Positions 1 through 12,900 of a stretch of DNA of 64,000 nt are shown here, piece after piece (positions within the stretch are counted from its first letter, which is position 1; the number at the start of each line of letters is the position of its first letter). Origin of the DNA: Ulva prolifera (taxonomy: Eukaryota; Chlorophyta; Ulvophyceae; Ulvales; Ulvaceae); NCBI GenBank assembly GCA_023078555.1, contig CM041203.1, positions 3,453,981-3,517,980 on the forward strand, in the 5' to 3' direction. Below the pieces are notes generated by a model, which saw nothing but the letters and a program-made list of their open reading frames with translations, had not been told where the DNA came from and made no database searches. The position numbers were made by a program, and so were the translations under genes.

Positions 1-2452
1 TGCTGCTGCTGCGCCTTGCGCTTGCGCGCAATGCGGTCTGCACTCGAGTGGGGAGCCCGAGCCGCGGCCACAGCTGCCTGGCCTGCTGGAGCTGGAGCTG
101 GAGGCGCAGCACGCTTGCGTCTGTCGGAGGTGCGGGCCCGGCCGGAGGTTCCCGGAAGGGTGGACGGTGGCATGCATGCAACATGAGCCATGGCCGCTGC
201 AAGCTGTGCACTGCCACGGCTGGCAGAAGGCGTTGGGCGGTGCACAGGGCCAGGGCTGGCAGGAATTGCGGCCTGTGGGCGGGAACCAGCCAGGTTGCCA
301 GGGGTGGACATTGCACTAACACACCTCTCGGACGGCTGAGCGTCGATGGGCTTGTGCGGCCGGCGGACGGTCTGCGGCAATGTGACACGACTCGATGTAC
401 CAAGCACATTCACAAACATGGATGGTCGCACACTCAGTGACAGAAAAGAATCATTTTGATTGGAGCCTCAGGAATATTTGGGTCTGCAGGCACAAGGAAC
501 AGCCTGGCAGCGGATCATGTGAGTGTAAATTGGAGTGCACAGTAGCAGCACCTGTTGTGAAGGGAGCACTCGGGCGTGGCCATCCCCAGTGTGTGTCTCT
601 GGGACGGTGCCACAAGAAGCCGACTGGCACATGCGGAGTTTCCCAGCAGCTACAAGCGGCTGCTTTGGGTGCCGGGTATCCGCCACAGCCGCACCCTCGT
701 GTTCGCCGTCCGAGCTGTCACACACTGTTGCCTGTGTTGGCCCTGTAGCTGCAGACGGGCGCCTTCGCTCGCCTTTCACTGCCTGCTCGGGCACCACAAT
801 GCCTGAAACGTTGCAGCCCTGCTGATCATTGGGAGGCACAGCAGTGTCCACTTCCGGCTGTTCAGGCACTTTCTCGATGCTGCCAGGCTTGTCGGTGATA
901 CCTGCCACACTTGATGCATGGCCGCTGGGATCGGATGGAACGACAACACCACCATTGTCCTGCAATGCACCCATGGCGCCGACTACAGCCGGTGCAGCTG
1001 CTCCAGGCTCTCGTGGAAGGCTGGCGTCAGCAAGGACTGGTGATCGATCAGGCGTGGGTTGGTCTTCGGCAGCCAGCAGCGTTGCAGACAAGTACTGCAC
1101 GTTGCCAGATTCATCAAAGGGTAAAGGTGGCGAGCCTCCCGCCAAGGCAGACAACTGGCGCTCCGGCCGCATGCGCGGCGCTCCTCCCGGCTGAAGTTCC
1201 GCACTGCAAGGCAGTTTCAGGCCCTCTTGGAGCGGATCAACAGATGCCGCTTGTTCTTGGATACACGGGCTCCCTGCTGCTTCAGCATCTTCAACCAGAG
1301 ACGTGTTGATTGATGCTATGTCGCAGGTGTCAGACAAGGGGGCATCTGCAGGCTGAGTATCGGTGCTGTGTGACGGTGTCAAGGCCCCGTCCTCACCGGC
1401 ACAGCCTTGCTGCTCGGTCATCTGCGTTGTTGCACATGTATGCCATGAGGGCAGGACCGGCTCAAGCTGGGTTTCTGGGAAGCTGCTCATGTCTCCAGCG
1501 TCTTGAAGCTGCGTCGCAATCACGTCAGGCAACCCGGCCACATCCTCACACACATCTTCAATCGCCTCGTCACCTGGCTCAGCAACGATGCCTTTGGCCA
1601 GACTGGATCCTCCCTGAGTTTCTGCAACGGTATGCACAGATGCATGCCCATGATCTTGTGGTTGTGCACGAGATGGAACCACCCCAGGGCCACAAGAGCC
1701 TAAAGCAGCAGCTTCTACTACTTCACGTGCTAGAGGGGGACCCCATCCTCCGCTGCCAGCGCTTGCCGACATGTTGGGGTCACTTTGTGTCTCTTGTACA
1801 GTTCCTGCTTCTGATCTCGAACAGCCTGGCTGTAGTCCTGGTGCTTTACCCTCCACAGCAACACTTGGGGACCCAGCTGAAGCATCAACACGAGCAGCAG
1901 ACTTCTGTGGCGCGTCCTCTTGATCTTGCGAGGTCACCAGTTTCGCCCTGCCCATGCTTGCCGGCAGCACTAATTCTTCTGCAGCAAACTGATCAGCTGC
2001 TCGTACTTCCTCACTAGCTGTGCGCCGCCAATCTGCTGACGGAATGGTCACAGCTTCTGAAGCAGGGGCGGAGTCTGGGCCGCAGCCACAGGGGCTGGGA
2101 GGATCCATACTGCTACAGTCTTTGAGTGATGTGCTGTGCAGGGCTATGCCAAACAACCTTACATCATTCTCTGAGTCATCCTGCAGATCGGCTCCCGTAA
2201 GAAAAAGTGAAAGACGTATCTAAAACTTGCAAATTGTTCGCCGAAGTGGTGCCTCAAGGCCAGACTCGTAGCATGGAGCGTTGCCATTGAATGCAACATC
2301 GGAAATTCCACCTGGTTGGCTTGACTGGCGCAAGCATTGGACAGTCCAAACGTCGAAGCAATAGCTACTGCCGCTTCAGGAGTCTGGACGTCGTTGGCAT
2401 CGTCAAATTGCCTGCGCAGAGGCTTGATATCCGCTTGTGCCGGAAACGCCAT
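1..2452 (-). CDS. Unrecognised SQ/TQ-rich, low-complexity protein (3' end outside window)
   Basis: I do not recognise the family. Three exons can be read: 2452-2216 from an ATG, 2180-552, and 371 to the window edge. Introns are 2215-2181 (only 35 nt, so tentative) and 551-372, both GT-AG and in phase 0. The first about 80 residues look folded; the rest is rich in Ala, Pro, Ser, Gln and acidic residues and probably disordered. At least seven TQ or SQ dipeptides in acidic context (ETQ, DTQ, TSQD) form an SQ/TQ cluster, a hallmark of substrates of ATM/ATR-type kinases. Near the left edge are two basic clusters (RRKR, RKRK) that look like nuclear localisation signals. A nuclear protein is inferred, perhaps in the DNA-damage response. 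The upstream 1.2 kb is shared with the divergent kinase gene. Confidence 0.55.
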
Positions 2453-3656
2453 GGTTCTGAATCAAACCGGCCACGTATGCTCGCAGACGGCTATGTACAT
2501 CACATCAATAGGCATGCCAATTCAGTGATCTCACGCTTTATCTTGCACCCGGCACTTGCGCCTAAACTTCGGGGCACGTCAGGTATGCCGCGCGTTCAAC
2601 ACAAATGCCCACAGGTGTGCTCAGGCTGCCGGTGATTGTTTTTCCAAAATCGCACAGTGGTGCATGTATTTTTTTTTATCAGGTTGTCTTCAGCGTAGGT
2701 GCAGCCACTGGTTTGACGGGTTGCGTCGTCGCACAATGACCACAACAGGTCGTGCGGCGCGTGCTGTGCGGGGCCCAGCGACCGATTTCAAATTTTTTGC
2801 GTTTCAGGTACCCAATTTCGTGCTGTCTACAGCCCTAGCGTATTAGATTTCCTGCAAGGCAACTTTGAGTATGCGTGTCCTCGAGGCCTCGTGGTACATG
2901 TACATGGGTGCTCGGGTCTGCGCCACGGCGACACCGCATTTTGGACTCGATTTCGAATACTGCCGATGTCTCTCCTTCTCATACTCATGCATGGTGCACG
3001 CACGACGAAACTGTTCTGGACTTGCATGGTTACCTCGTCAGGTGCATGGCTATTACATGCGAATTTCGGACAGCCTGTGTGACACGTTGCTGAGAGAAAC
3101 AGTTGCCCTGCTGGTTGCAATGTTAAGCAGTGTTTCGCTCGATACTACAGTAGTGCAGTACGCGTTCTGCTTATGCGTTTCAGGTCGCGCTCGCGAGTCG
3201 CGACCGAGCTGCTAGGCCTAGCAAGTTCTACGACTTATATGCAGGAGTCACCGGTAAAACATTCGCATGCATGAACCCGCAAATTCACGTGCACCAGTGC
3301 GATCAAGCAAGTTTGCAAATGATTTCATCACCATTACCACCCCAGGTCACACGTATCACAGGGACGCGATGCACGTGTCGGTCGCAGACAACCTGTCTCG
3401 ATTTCCTGTGTGCATGCCAGCGCCATCCCACCTAATGCTGGCCTCAACACACAACTTTGCAAGTCAAGATACCTGCCGAAGTTTGATCAAAGATACTATG
3501 CACCCTGTCTGTATAGTGTGGCTAGTACCACGAGAAGCCGGGCATTGGGTTATTTTTGCGGATTGGTCGCCGATCTACCTCTGACAGCCTGAGCGGTGAT
3601 CGGCAGCGTGACGCCAACTTGTCTGCTTGCTGTCAACGGGATCTTTTATATGTGAT
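2453..3656. other. Divergent intergenic region
   Basis: About 1.2 kb between the starts of two divergently transcribed genes, so it should hold both promoters. Short open frames occur on both strands but none looks like a conserved protein or joins to the neighbours by clear splice sites. I see no repeat, tRNA or clear TATA box that I would defend. Confidence 0.4.
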
Positions 3657-6159
3657 ATGCGAGATGTAACCGTGAAGCTGTTAGATTGGGCTGGACAGAA
3701 TGACTTCACGCTTCAGGATAGCCTTGCCAAGGGCACTTACGGGCAAATTTATCTTGCAACACATAACAGAAGCGGAAATGAGTTTGTTGTAAAGGTTCGC
3801 TTTCGCCCGCTCTCCGTTGGGTGGTGCGAGGTGTGGAGTGCACCGCGAATGAGCCATCGCGATGCGGCCTCTAATGATGAGACTGATCTTGCCTCAGATT
3901 ATTATGGTTCTGAAGCCGTATGATGCCCTTGTGTAGGTATAAATCCGGCGCAAGCCTGGTAAGCTGCTCCTGACTGCATGCAGGCAGTGCATAAGCACAT
4001 ATCGCGCAGCCAAGGAGAATCCACGCCTCATGAGGAGTTACTACTGCACAAATACATATCCAAGTGTATACCTGAACGTTTGCATGTAGCAAAGTTCATC
4101 GCAGGATACGAGGTTCGCAACCGTCGCGCCCATCGGCAGCTTGCCTTCTCAACACCGTCCGAGCTCCAAGACATGCTGCACTAGCTGGAGATCAGCTCAG
4201 CAAACATCTCAATGATAGGCACTCTGTGCAGGATGATAGATACATTTACAGTGTCATGGAAGCTTGTCACGGGCCCACTCTGGCATCACTGCTGGGTGCA
4301 GCTGGAAGGGGGATCGATGAACGGGCTGCTGCGCTACTGCTACAGAAAACTGCTACAGCAACCATGCATTTGCATTCAATTGGAGTTCTTCACAGTGCGA
4401 CCCGGAGGCATGCGTGTTTTTCTTGTGTAATATTCTTTCCTTGGCTGCACTGGACACGTCCAGGACATCACATTCATCGATCATGAGCGGTTGCAGGAGA
4501 CATCAAGCCCGATAATCTGATGCTTGTAGCTCCTCATGGCATGTCTGCTCTCGTGATCATAGACTTTGGTCTCTCATTGTACATTGGCGATGCCAAAGCT
4601 TACCAGTCCAAGTGGTCGGTCGGCAGCATGCTATATGTGCGCGACCTTTCGTGTTTGCAATGCTGCTTACATTCTATGGACTGCTGAGGTGTCGGAAATG
4701 GTCCACAAACTCACCGCGCTCACCATGTGTGTGTTTCTTCATGGCCGAGCGTTCTTCGTCGCAGGCACCACCGTTGGCAACATCAGCCATCCGCATATTT
4801 TTTACCAGTCAAGGTCTGCAGGCGGCTCCCGAAGTTACGAATGCTGGATACTATACAACTGCTTGCGATGTGTGGAGCTTGGGAATCTTGCTGTATCGCA
4901 TGCTGTTCGGTCATGAGCCCTTCGCGAGTTTCAGAGAAGCAGCAGATTCTCGCGTGCCAGTGAAATTCCCTGAGGATGCTCATCGCTTTGCTAGTCAAGA
5001 TGCTATTGATCTGATCACATGGATGCTCAAGCATGACTTCCACGGCCGGCCCAGCCTGCAGCAGGTGTGTTCATCGAAAGGCAAAATGTAGATTGCATGA
5101 TCGACACTGCCTTGACGTGTAGGCTGGCCTCTTCTCTATTGCAATACACCTCAAGGAGATCTTTCAACTGTATGTTTTCATGTCCAGACAGGCTCATTCG
5201 CAAGACGGTCTATGTAACCCGCTTCTCGGGCGTAGGTGCTCGTCCATGACTTCACAAGGTCAGCAAGTGACAGTGTGGACACGCTCGTGAAACAGTGGCT
5301 GGATGATCGTGCCAATCCCAGCGAGCCTGGATCTCCAGGTTCTTCGTCCGCGTTGCTGCCGGCAACTGAGCCCATGGCCATTCCCGGGAGCCTGGCAGCT
5401 GCAATGCGAAAGTCCCGCCTGACTCGAGTGGGTTCAAGCCATGGGATGCTATCTGCCAGCGGCCTTAACAGCTCTCACTCCCTGCCACTCGATTACGCAG
5501 ACGTGGAACTACCTTCCCTCACTATGCCTGCATCCATCCGCCGCTGCCAGCAGCCATCCACTCTAGAGCCCCAGAGTCGGGTACACACCCTCAGTGCAAT
5601 TGCTGACCAGACATTTCGTGGGATCGAGGACAACGTAGCTCATCGGACAGCAAAACCACGCGATCGTGAACCAGTCAACTTGCCAATTGTGCAAGAAACA
5701 GACCCACAGGATTCATGGCAGCTCACTTCACTACAGGTTGTTCGGCACAGTGAAACCGATACTGCTGTGTGCTCTAGCCCCCAGTGCTGCTCCGTGCCAC
5801 TCTACCAACGTGTTGGACTCACAGTGGGTTCCCATGCAAGCGACTGCACCATCGAAGCAGACGGCTGGCATGGCAGCCGAGAGCCTCAGGCAGGAATGCG
5901 GCACAACAGATCCCGACTCTCATTGGCTGATGCTGCAATCAGCCCGGATCTTGTGCCTGCGTCTGTTGGGAGCGAACGTAGAGTCTGCGCAGACACGGAA
6001 ACATGTGAGGGTTCTGAATCTTGCACCATACCACAAAGGCCAGTCGAAACAATTGGGTCGTGGACGCAGAATGGGGGCTGCGAACTACAGATTGGCAGTG
6101 CGCCAAATCCTTCCTTAGCGGATGACTGTCCTGGTGCACCAACTTTTGATTCTTTTTGA
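3657..6159 (+). CDS. CAMK-like serine/threonine protein kinase
   Basis: Six exons (3657-3794, 3984-4112, 4232-4394, 4497-4636, 4822-5064, 5236-6159) join in frame to a protein of 578 residues. The glycine-rich loop GKGTYG lies near residues 25-30, the ATP-binding lysine is K46, HRDIKPDN is near 143-150, DFG is 166-168 and the APE motif is near 192-194, so all catalytic residues are present. The C-lobe reads like CAMK-group kinases (DVWSLGILLYRMLFG). After the kinase domain, which ends near residue 275, about 300 residues rich in Ser, Pro and Gln follow without a recognisable domain and are probably regulatory. The first intron falls directly after the catalytic Lys codon and another splits the Arg codon of HRD. 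ATG 3657 was chosen as the first in-frame ATG before the glycine loop. Substrate is unknown. Confidence 0.85.
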
Positions 6160-6988
6160 AGACATTAGATTATTTTCAAGCATGTCTACTTGTGCAAGTG
6201 TACAATATCGCAGGCGTGCATCAGCCATTTTCCTGGGTGTCGCCCTTCTGAGATTAATTTGAGATACAGCGCTGACACAAGATCTAGTTTTGATATTTAG
6301 GTGTTCAGGGTGACATCTGAACAGTCCTACTTGGGGCATTAGATGCAACCGATGTAAGATCTTATGTGTCATCAGATAACATTTGAGCCAATTAACATAC
6401 TCATGATGTGAGCGTCGAAGTCTCTGTAGTGACGTTCCTCATTGATGTTTACATACGCAAGCGTGTTTCCAGGTGTGCGCAGGTCAGTTACTTTGCACCA
6501 GTCCCAGTGCTCCTGATGCCCCAAGTTTCGAGCGAACAAGGCGATCAGTTTGCAGAACAGCTCAGATGCCTTCTCCTTTCCTGTGTCTTGGACACTTGAA
6601 TGCAGGCCGTCTTGCCATTTGTACCCGGTCTGGTGCCTTGCCATTATCTGGTTTGTCGTCAGCTGTTTCGTCCTCTCTGAGTTTCGTAGGCACTTTTCCT
6701 ACTGGTGGCGGCCGTGTCCCAAGCTTCTCCTGCGTCCCTGACTGGGTGAATTGCACTGGATCTGGACTGGCTTCGCAAGATAAATTAGCATGCTCCGGCA
6801 GCTGCCCACATGTCGGATTGGAGGCGGCCTGGCCCACCTTCCCTGCACAGCCCATATGCAACCCTGACTGTCCAGCAAGCATGATCACCAGGCTCCATCT
6901 TGTAGTGCAAGATTCTCAGGCAAAGGCCACGGCCATGTGATGCTTCACAGTTGCAGAGTTCACAGATGTGATAGAGGTGCACCATAGG
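6160..6988. other. Convergent intergenic region
   Basis: About 830 bp between the stop codons of the kinase and of the HFM1-like gene. It should contain both 3' ends. I see no conserved open frame, repeat or RNA gene here. Confidence 0.4.
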
Positions 6989-9900
6989 CTAATCTTGGAA
7001 GAGCATCATACCAAAACAGTCCCAGTTTTGAAGCGTCTGTGTCCATGGTTCTCGCTCAGGGGTGGGAGTCGTGGCAGAAAGGAGTGTTTTGGCCAGCGGG
7101 TCACCTGATGTTTCAGGAAGGTGCTGATCAGCAAGCAACGCCCCGCTGGCCCTGACGTCAGAACCTGACACAGGAGGGAGCTGCAACGAGGTTGGACCAG
7201 ACGGCTTCAGAGGGCTCAGAGGGGAAACTGGCTCAGGATCAGGTTTTTCCGCGATTGGGCCTGCTTTGATCTTACCAAGAAGGCCACTCAGGGAAAGCTG
7301 TCTCATAGGATATGCACTCAGTTCGCATTGTGGACGTGCAGCGTCCTCGGTATGCTTACCACAAGCTGGTGACACAGAAGTCTCTCCGCAAGTACTCCTC
7401 CTCATTATTAAGAAAGAATCTGGCTCTTGGTCTGCATCTGGAGCGTGAGGCCTCGTTGTTTGTTGTTCATTGTGCCGAATGATAGCCTCAGTGTTATCCG
7501 AGTCTGGCCTAGGCTGGTCCGCCTTTGCAAAAGAATCACCATCCTTGGACTTGCCCAAAGCCTTCCTCAGGCGACCCAATGCGCTTTGAAGGCTTTTGCC
7601 AACTGGTTCCGGTTGCCCACATTGCGCGTGTTGTGACGTACACGGCACAGTGGTGACCTGTATTCCTTCTTTGTGTGCTCCAGGATCTCCGGGACACTGA
7701 CCATGATCACATCCATGTATTGGAGCTTGCTGGGCTTTCAACTGTGCTGGACTGCCATTGACATCTCTGGCAGTGCCTGTATCAGATAATTGATGTTGTA
7801 GACCCTGGCCAGGCTCATGCTGATCTGCTGTACGATTCTTTCTCACTGTCTCACCAACGGATGTTGCTCCAAACTCATGAACAGGAGACTCGAGCGTTCC
7901 CAAGACGCTGCAGCTCACGGCACCACTGAGGCTAGATGTGGCGTGTTGGCGGTCGTTTGTTGCTCGCAGCTCCGCTGTACCAATCATTTGTTTGTACGTC
8001 CAGGTTGCTGTGCTGGTCTCTCCTGTGGCACACGACGGGACTTCGCCATTTGGTGTCGGCACCGTCTTAGCAGCGCCCCAAAGAAAGCCGCCAGTCTTGA
8101 CAGCTGTTGAACTGCAGTCAGTAGATGGCACATTGCACACAGGCAAAGGGGATGTCGATTTGGCTTTGCACAGGAGCCTGGTCAATGAGGCAACTGTGCA
8201 ATTGTCAGCAGATCTGACCCCAGGGACCACAGGAAACTTCTCGGATTTCTTGCCTTGTACAAGATCATGTTCTTGTTGCTTGGTGAGCGCATGATTATCG
8301 GCTTGGGGTCTTGGCAACTGCTCACCATCTGATATGTGCAGGGAAGGCGCGGCATTGCTGTGCAAGCCCTTGTGGAGCATGTTGGCAGCCTCCAGTCGAG
8401 GATGCGCAGCAGGATTCTTGGGCTGCAAGAAAGGAGCTCCGCTTTCAAGCTTCCTGTGAGACCACGCAGCTGTGCTTGTTTGCTCATACTTCTTCTCTTC
8501 CACTGCGTCAGTTGTAAACTCCTCCCACTTCCTTTTGCAATGCGCAGGCGAGCGCCTGGCGGACTTATGCAAAGCTAATCTTATAGCCCTCCTCAAGACA
8601 CTTACCTCCTGCCAATCGGATGACATATGAGCAGTTCTCGTTTGCGGATCTGTGGGAGACCCTTGCTGGCGGGAGCCCATGCCAGGTCTTGCAAACTTCT
8701 GCTGTACAGGGACAGCAGGGCTGGCACGACCGCTGGAGCAATCAACCTGGAGAGGCCCAAGCGCTGCAGCCTGTGGTCTGGACGCTTCCCGGATTGTGGG
8801 ATTTGCAGGTGCGGCTAGATGGGAAGCTTGTGATGCTGGAAGACTGCTGCCTGTTGTAATTACCTGTGTGGAGGGTCCATGCAAAATCAATCTAGCCCTT
8901 TGCATCATCTCAAGAAGCCGCCCCTGGCGACCTGTGCCTGCAGTGCGCATATCTGCCGGCGTGCTGCAGGTTTTTAAAGGCTCTTGTACCAATCCTGGCT
9001 GGCGCTGTTGAGTAAATGCCGAGCTCTCTATTCCAGCACTCAACATTTCAGTGTTCGGCACTTTGGTTACTGGGCTGGGTTCTGCGTTCAGGGACTTGCT
9101 GCAGTCAAAGGTGACACACGTGCCCGCTGTGTCGCCCTGCACTGAACCGGACTGTTTGCCCATAGAGATCAATCTGGTTCCAGGCGGAATCATCAAAATG
9201 CCAAGGCGCCGCTGAATAGGCTACGAGACAAGTCCGTAATCAGCTCGGCTCACATAAATGTGACCTGTTGGGATGCGCAGAACAGATAGGCACATACCTG
9301 TCCACCAGGCAGGGGAAGATGGGCCCCATGTTGAGAATGTGGCCGATTTGATGGTTTCTCTCGAGTCCCTTCATAAATTGCAGCCAGGTGAGGTGGGCTG
9401 CCCTGTAAGATCGGACTCTGGCAGTGCTCGCCAGCTTGATTCTCACCTCGTAAGTGAAGCGGTGATGTGCTAAAACTTTCGGGATTGCCTTCATCAGCTG
9501 CCAACATCAAGGCACTTCGAGGCATGCCTCCTACCTGACAGTCAGGTCGTGCCTCATCAGGTCCAACTGACCGATTTGAAGGATGGACTGCTTCCGCATC
9601 CAGCACGCCATTGGATGCAGGCTCATGCAGAGGCTTCGCTGTAGATGTCATAACATTTTGTTGTCCATGACAAAACTTAACAAAACGATGTTCTTGGCAT
9701 GGTATGGCCGTTGGCGTTGCAGGTACGGGCTGTGTCAGCTGCCTGGCTGAACGGTAAGACGGTATGGAAACCACTGGACGAGGGGCGGGCTGAGAGCCCT
9801 CAGCAATTGTTGCTCCAGTCATCGTCAAACAATTACCTGCTTGCATGGTAGCTACGGTCAGCACCTTATGTCCCGCCATGGCACCACGATGGGGCAGCAC

Positions 9901-12900
9901 AGGACGGGTCGATCCCACAGGTTGCTGACCAGTTGCTTGATGTTTGTGTTCTGGGGGTACAGAGGTTGCTTTTAAAGATGGTACTACAGCTGCTGCAGGC
10001 ACGGGTATGTCAGTATTGATGGTGGCAGCCTGGTGAGCCACGAGCTGTGCTGCTTCCATGGCGACTGGTGTAATACAGTCCCCGCCAATTGTGTTGGAAG
10101 ACATCACAGCTGCCACCACCCTCACCTGCTCTCCTTTAGGAGGCTTGCACATCAGGCTGACTGTGATGTGGAAGGGTGTTGGGCAGGCATTCAAATCAAT
10201 ATGCTTTGCAGCCAGTAAGCAGTCATCATGCAAGCTGCCAACAACCAGCCAGCTGAAGGATCGCCTGCTTTGTTGTGAACTTTTGACAACGTGCAATGAC
10301 ACCTTTGCCACAACTCTGCTGCTGGCGGTGCCTGCATAAACAACCGTGCCTTCATGCTTATGCTTTCATATTCATGCTAACAGCAGGCAATCGGCTCTGC
10401 TGAGTCGATCATGTGAGTGTAGTACAAGCTTGCAGCTTACCGCTCAGGTCTACGTTGACCTGGCATTGTGGCGGCAGCAGCCTGCGGGCATCTTCACGCT
10501 TCTGATCACCCCACGGGTACACCTGCCAGGTACAGTCGCTGTCAGTGTCAATATTGTACACATCAAAGTGTCCTGAGAAAACCATGGGACAAGTGCCTGT
10601 GTTCGGAAACTCCAGCTTCACGTATGGCATGGCATGTGATTGTGAGTGGTGCAGACAGCACACCTTGTTTGTGACCTTCTCGATGTGTCGGGGATCAGCG
10701 TCCACCATGCTGGCAATGTCACCGAAACCTGCCTCAAGCAGCTTCTCGCCAAGAAGCTTGCCAATGCCAGGTAACTGTCGGCATGTGGCTGGGAATGCAT
10801 CCCACATCTTTTGCACAAGAGCACGGTGAAGTCTAATTGAAGCAGCTATAGCTGCAAACCGTTTCTCAAACTCGTAGTACCTGCATTTGCTGACATGCAT
10901 ACTTTTGAAGATCCAGTTTTACAATTTCGAAACTGTTCTGCGTTCATGAGATTCATGGGTACCCCCATGGCGATGCCGGACTTCGTGATCATGCCGGCAA
11001 GCTTTGCAACAGCAGCAGGAACACGCAGGTGGATTTCTACAAGAAACTGTGCGTGCTGCTCTGGGACGCACCTAATCATGCATTGGACAATCCGCTTCCC
11101 GCTTTGAATCACTTTGTTTGCATCCTGTCTCATAGAGAAGTCAACTGATTGTGCAAAATCTCCTCCAGACATCAGACAGTTATTGACCTGAATTCACAGA
11201 TACCAGCTCGTTCTGGAGGAGTGCATTATGTCATTAGATGCAACTGCACAGAGTCCCGGTACAACACCAACACAAATGATTTCTCCCATGGTTCTGAGAT
11301 TCGCTGCTTCTTTTTGTTTGAGTCAACGTCTTCAAGCACAGCAAAGGTCGATCCTGGACGCGACCCTGCTTGTGTATATGCCTGGGAGTTTAACTCATTA
11401 AGAACTTTTTTCTCAGAGCGGCGAAGTGGTATATTTGAGTTCTCTGAGGCTGAGCACACAATCTGCAAAACAATAGCAATGATGTACCTCGCTGCAGGAT
11501 AGCCCGTGCACGGCGGTAGACCAGCGAGCCAAGCAAACCTGTAGAAGGTCTTGCATCGATGTTGCCTTGGGAGCATTATGGATGAGCGTCATTGTACCTA
11601 GTTGGATGGAATGCTTACACATCAAGCTGCAACACAATATATCATCACACAAATACCTCACAGTCAGCACAGTGATTCCATCAATTACCAACCACAAGGA
11701 GTGGGGCACACCAGCCAGGGTCTAGCGGACAGATGGCATCTTGCACAACGCGGATCAGACCAGCTGACGCTAGTCTTTGCAGTGAGACATCAATGAATAT
11801 CTTCTTGGCGTGATGAGCCAGGGCTTCTGGTGTGCATTTCGGCATCTCAATACCATAAGCTGCCGGGTTGATGAACAACCTTTGCCATAAATACGTGCTT
11901 TGGAGCCATGTATATGCCTGGGTGACAGAGCACACGATTCGTTGTGCAATGGCCGCATTCAGGAACTCAGCCAATGAATTGTGCAACTGGCTCTCGATCG
12001 GGGCACGTCCCTGTGTCAAGTTCTGGTATCGCTGTGCATTTTCGGCCTTGGTCATAAACACAGCGACTGCGCTAGACTCGAACTGTGGCCGGCCTGCTCT
12101 CCCAATCATCTGAAGGCACTCGCCCATCTCATACTCGCGGTACTGACAGGCTCGCCCCTTTCCGCCATCTGAACAGTATCGCTGTGTGCCCTTGATGATG
12201 ACCAGGTACGCAGGCAAGTTGACCCCCTGCAAGCACACACAGCCATGTGTTAGGGCGGGCTAATATGCAAGTCTATCGCACACATACACCTTTTGAGAAC
12301 ACAAGAGTAAGCCTCGAACCTGCGCCAGCGTTGCAGTGCAGGCCAAGAACATGACATCACGTGAAATGAACAACTGCTCCACGAGAGATCGATCAGCAGG
12401 CTCCATTGCAGCATTGTGCCATGCCATACCATAAATCAGCATATCTGCAAGAGCATTGTCCGTTGCATTATGCGCTGCTGCAATGAGTCGGGCCTTCTGA
12501 GCTTCATTCCTGACAAAAAAACTCAAGGTTTTGCAGCCCGTCCGCAGACTCGCTTTTTTGACTTGATTTGCACACTCAACTGTCCCCTTCCGGCTGGCGC
12601 AGAACGTGATGACAGGTTTGTTTTGCCAGTGCTCTTGAATAATTGAAAAAACCTTGTCACTCAACCATTTCTCGAACCTGATCACCCATTCATACGTTAT
12701 CCGTGACACACTCCAGACTTTTGAGAGCACAGCGCACAACCGCTTTGAAGGGAAAAATACAGGAAGTCATTCTTGGCTCCAGGAAAACCCTTCACAATAG
12801 TCTTGATATTCACAGGCCTCATTTCATCACCAAAAATCTGCATGCACATTAACGCAGCATCATCTCCAGTGTCATGCCAAGGATTACATGTCGTATCAGC

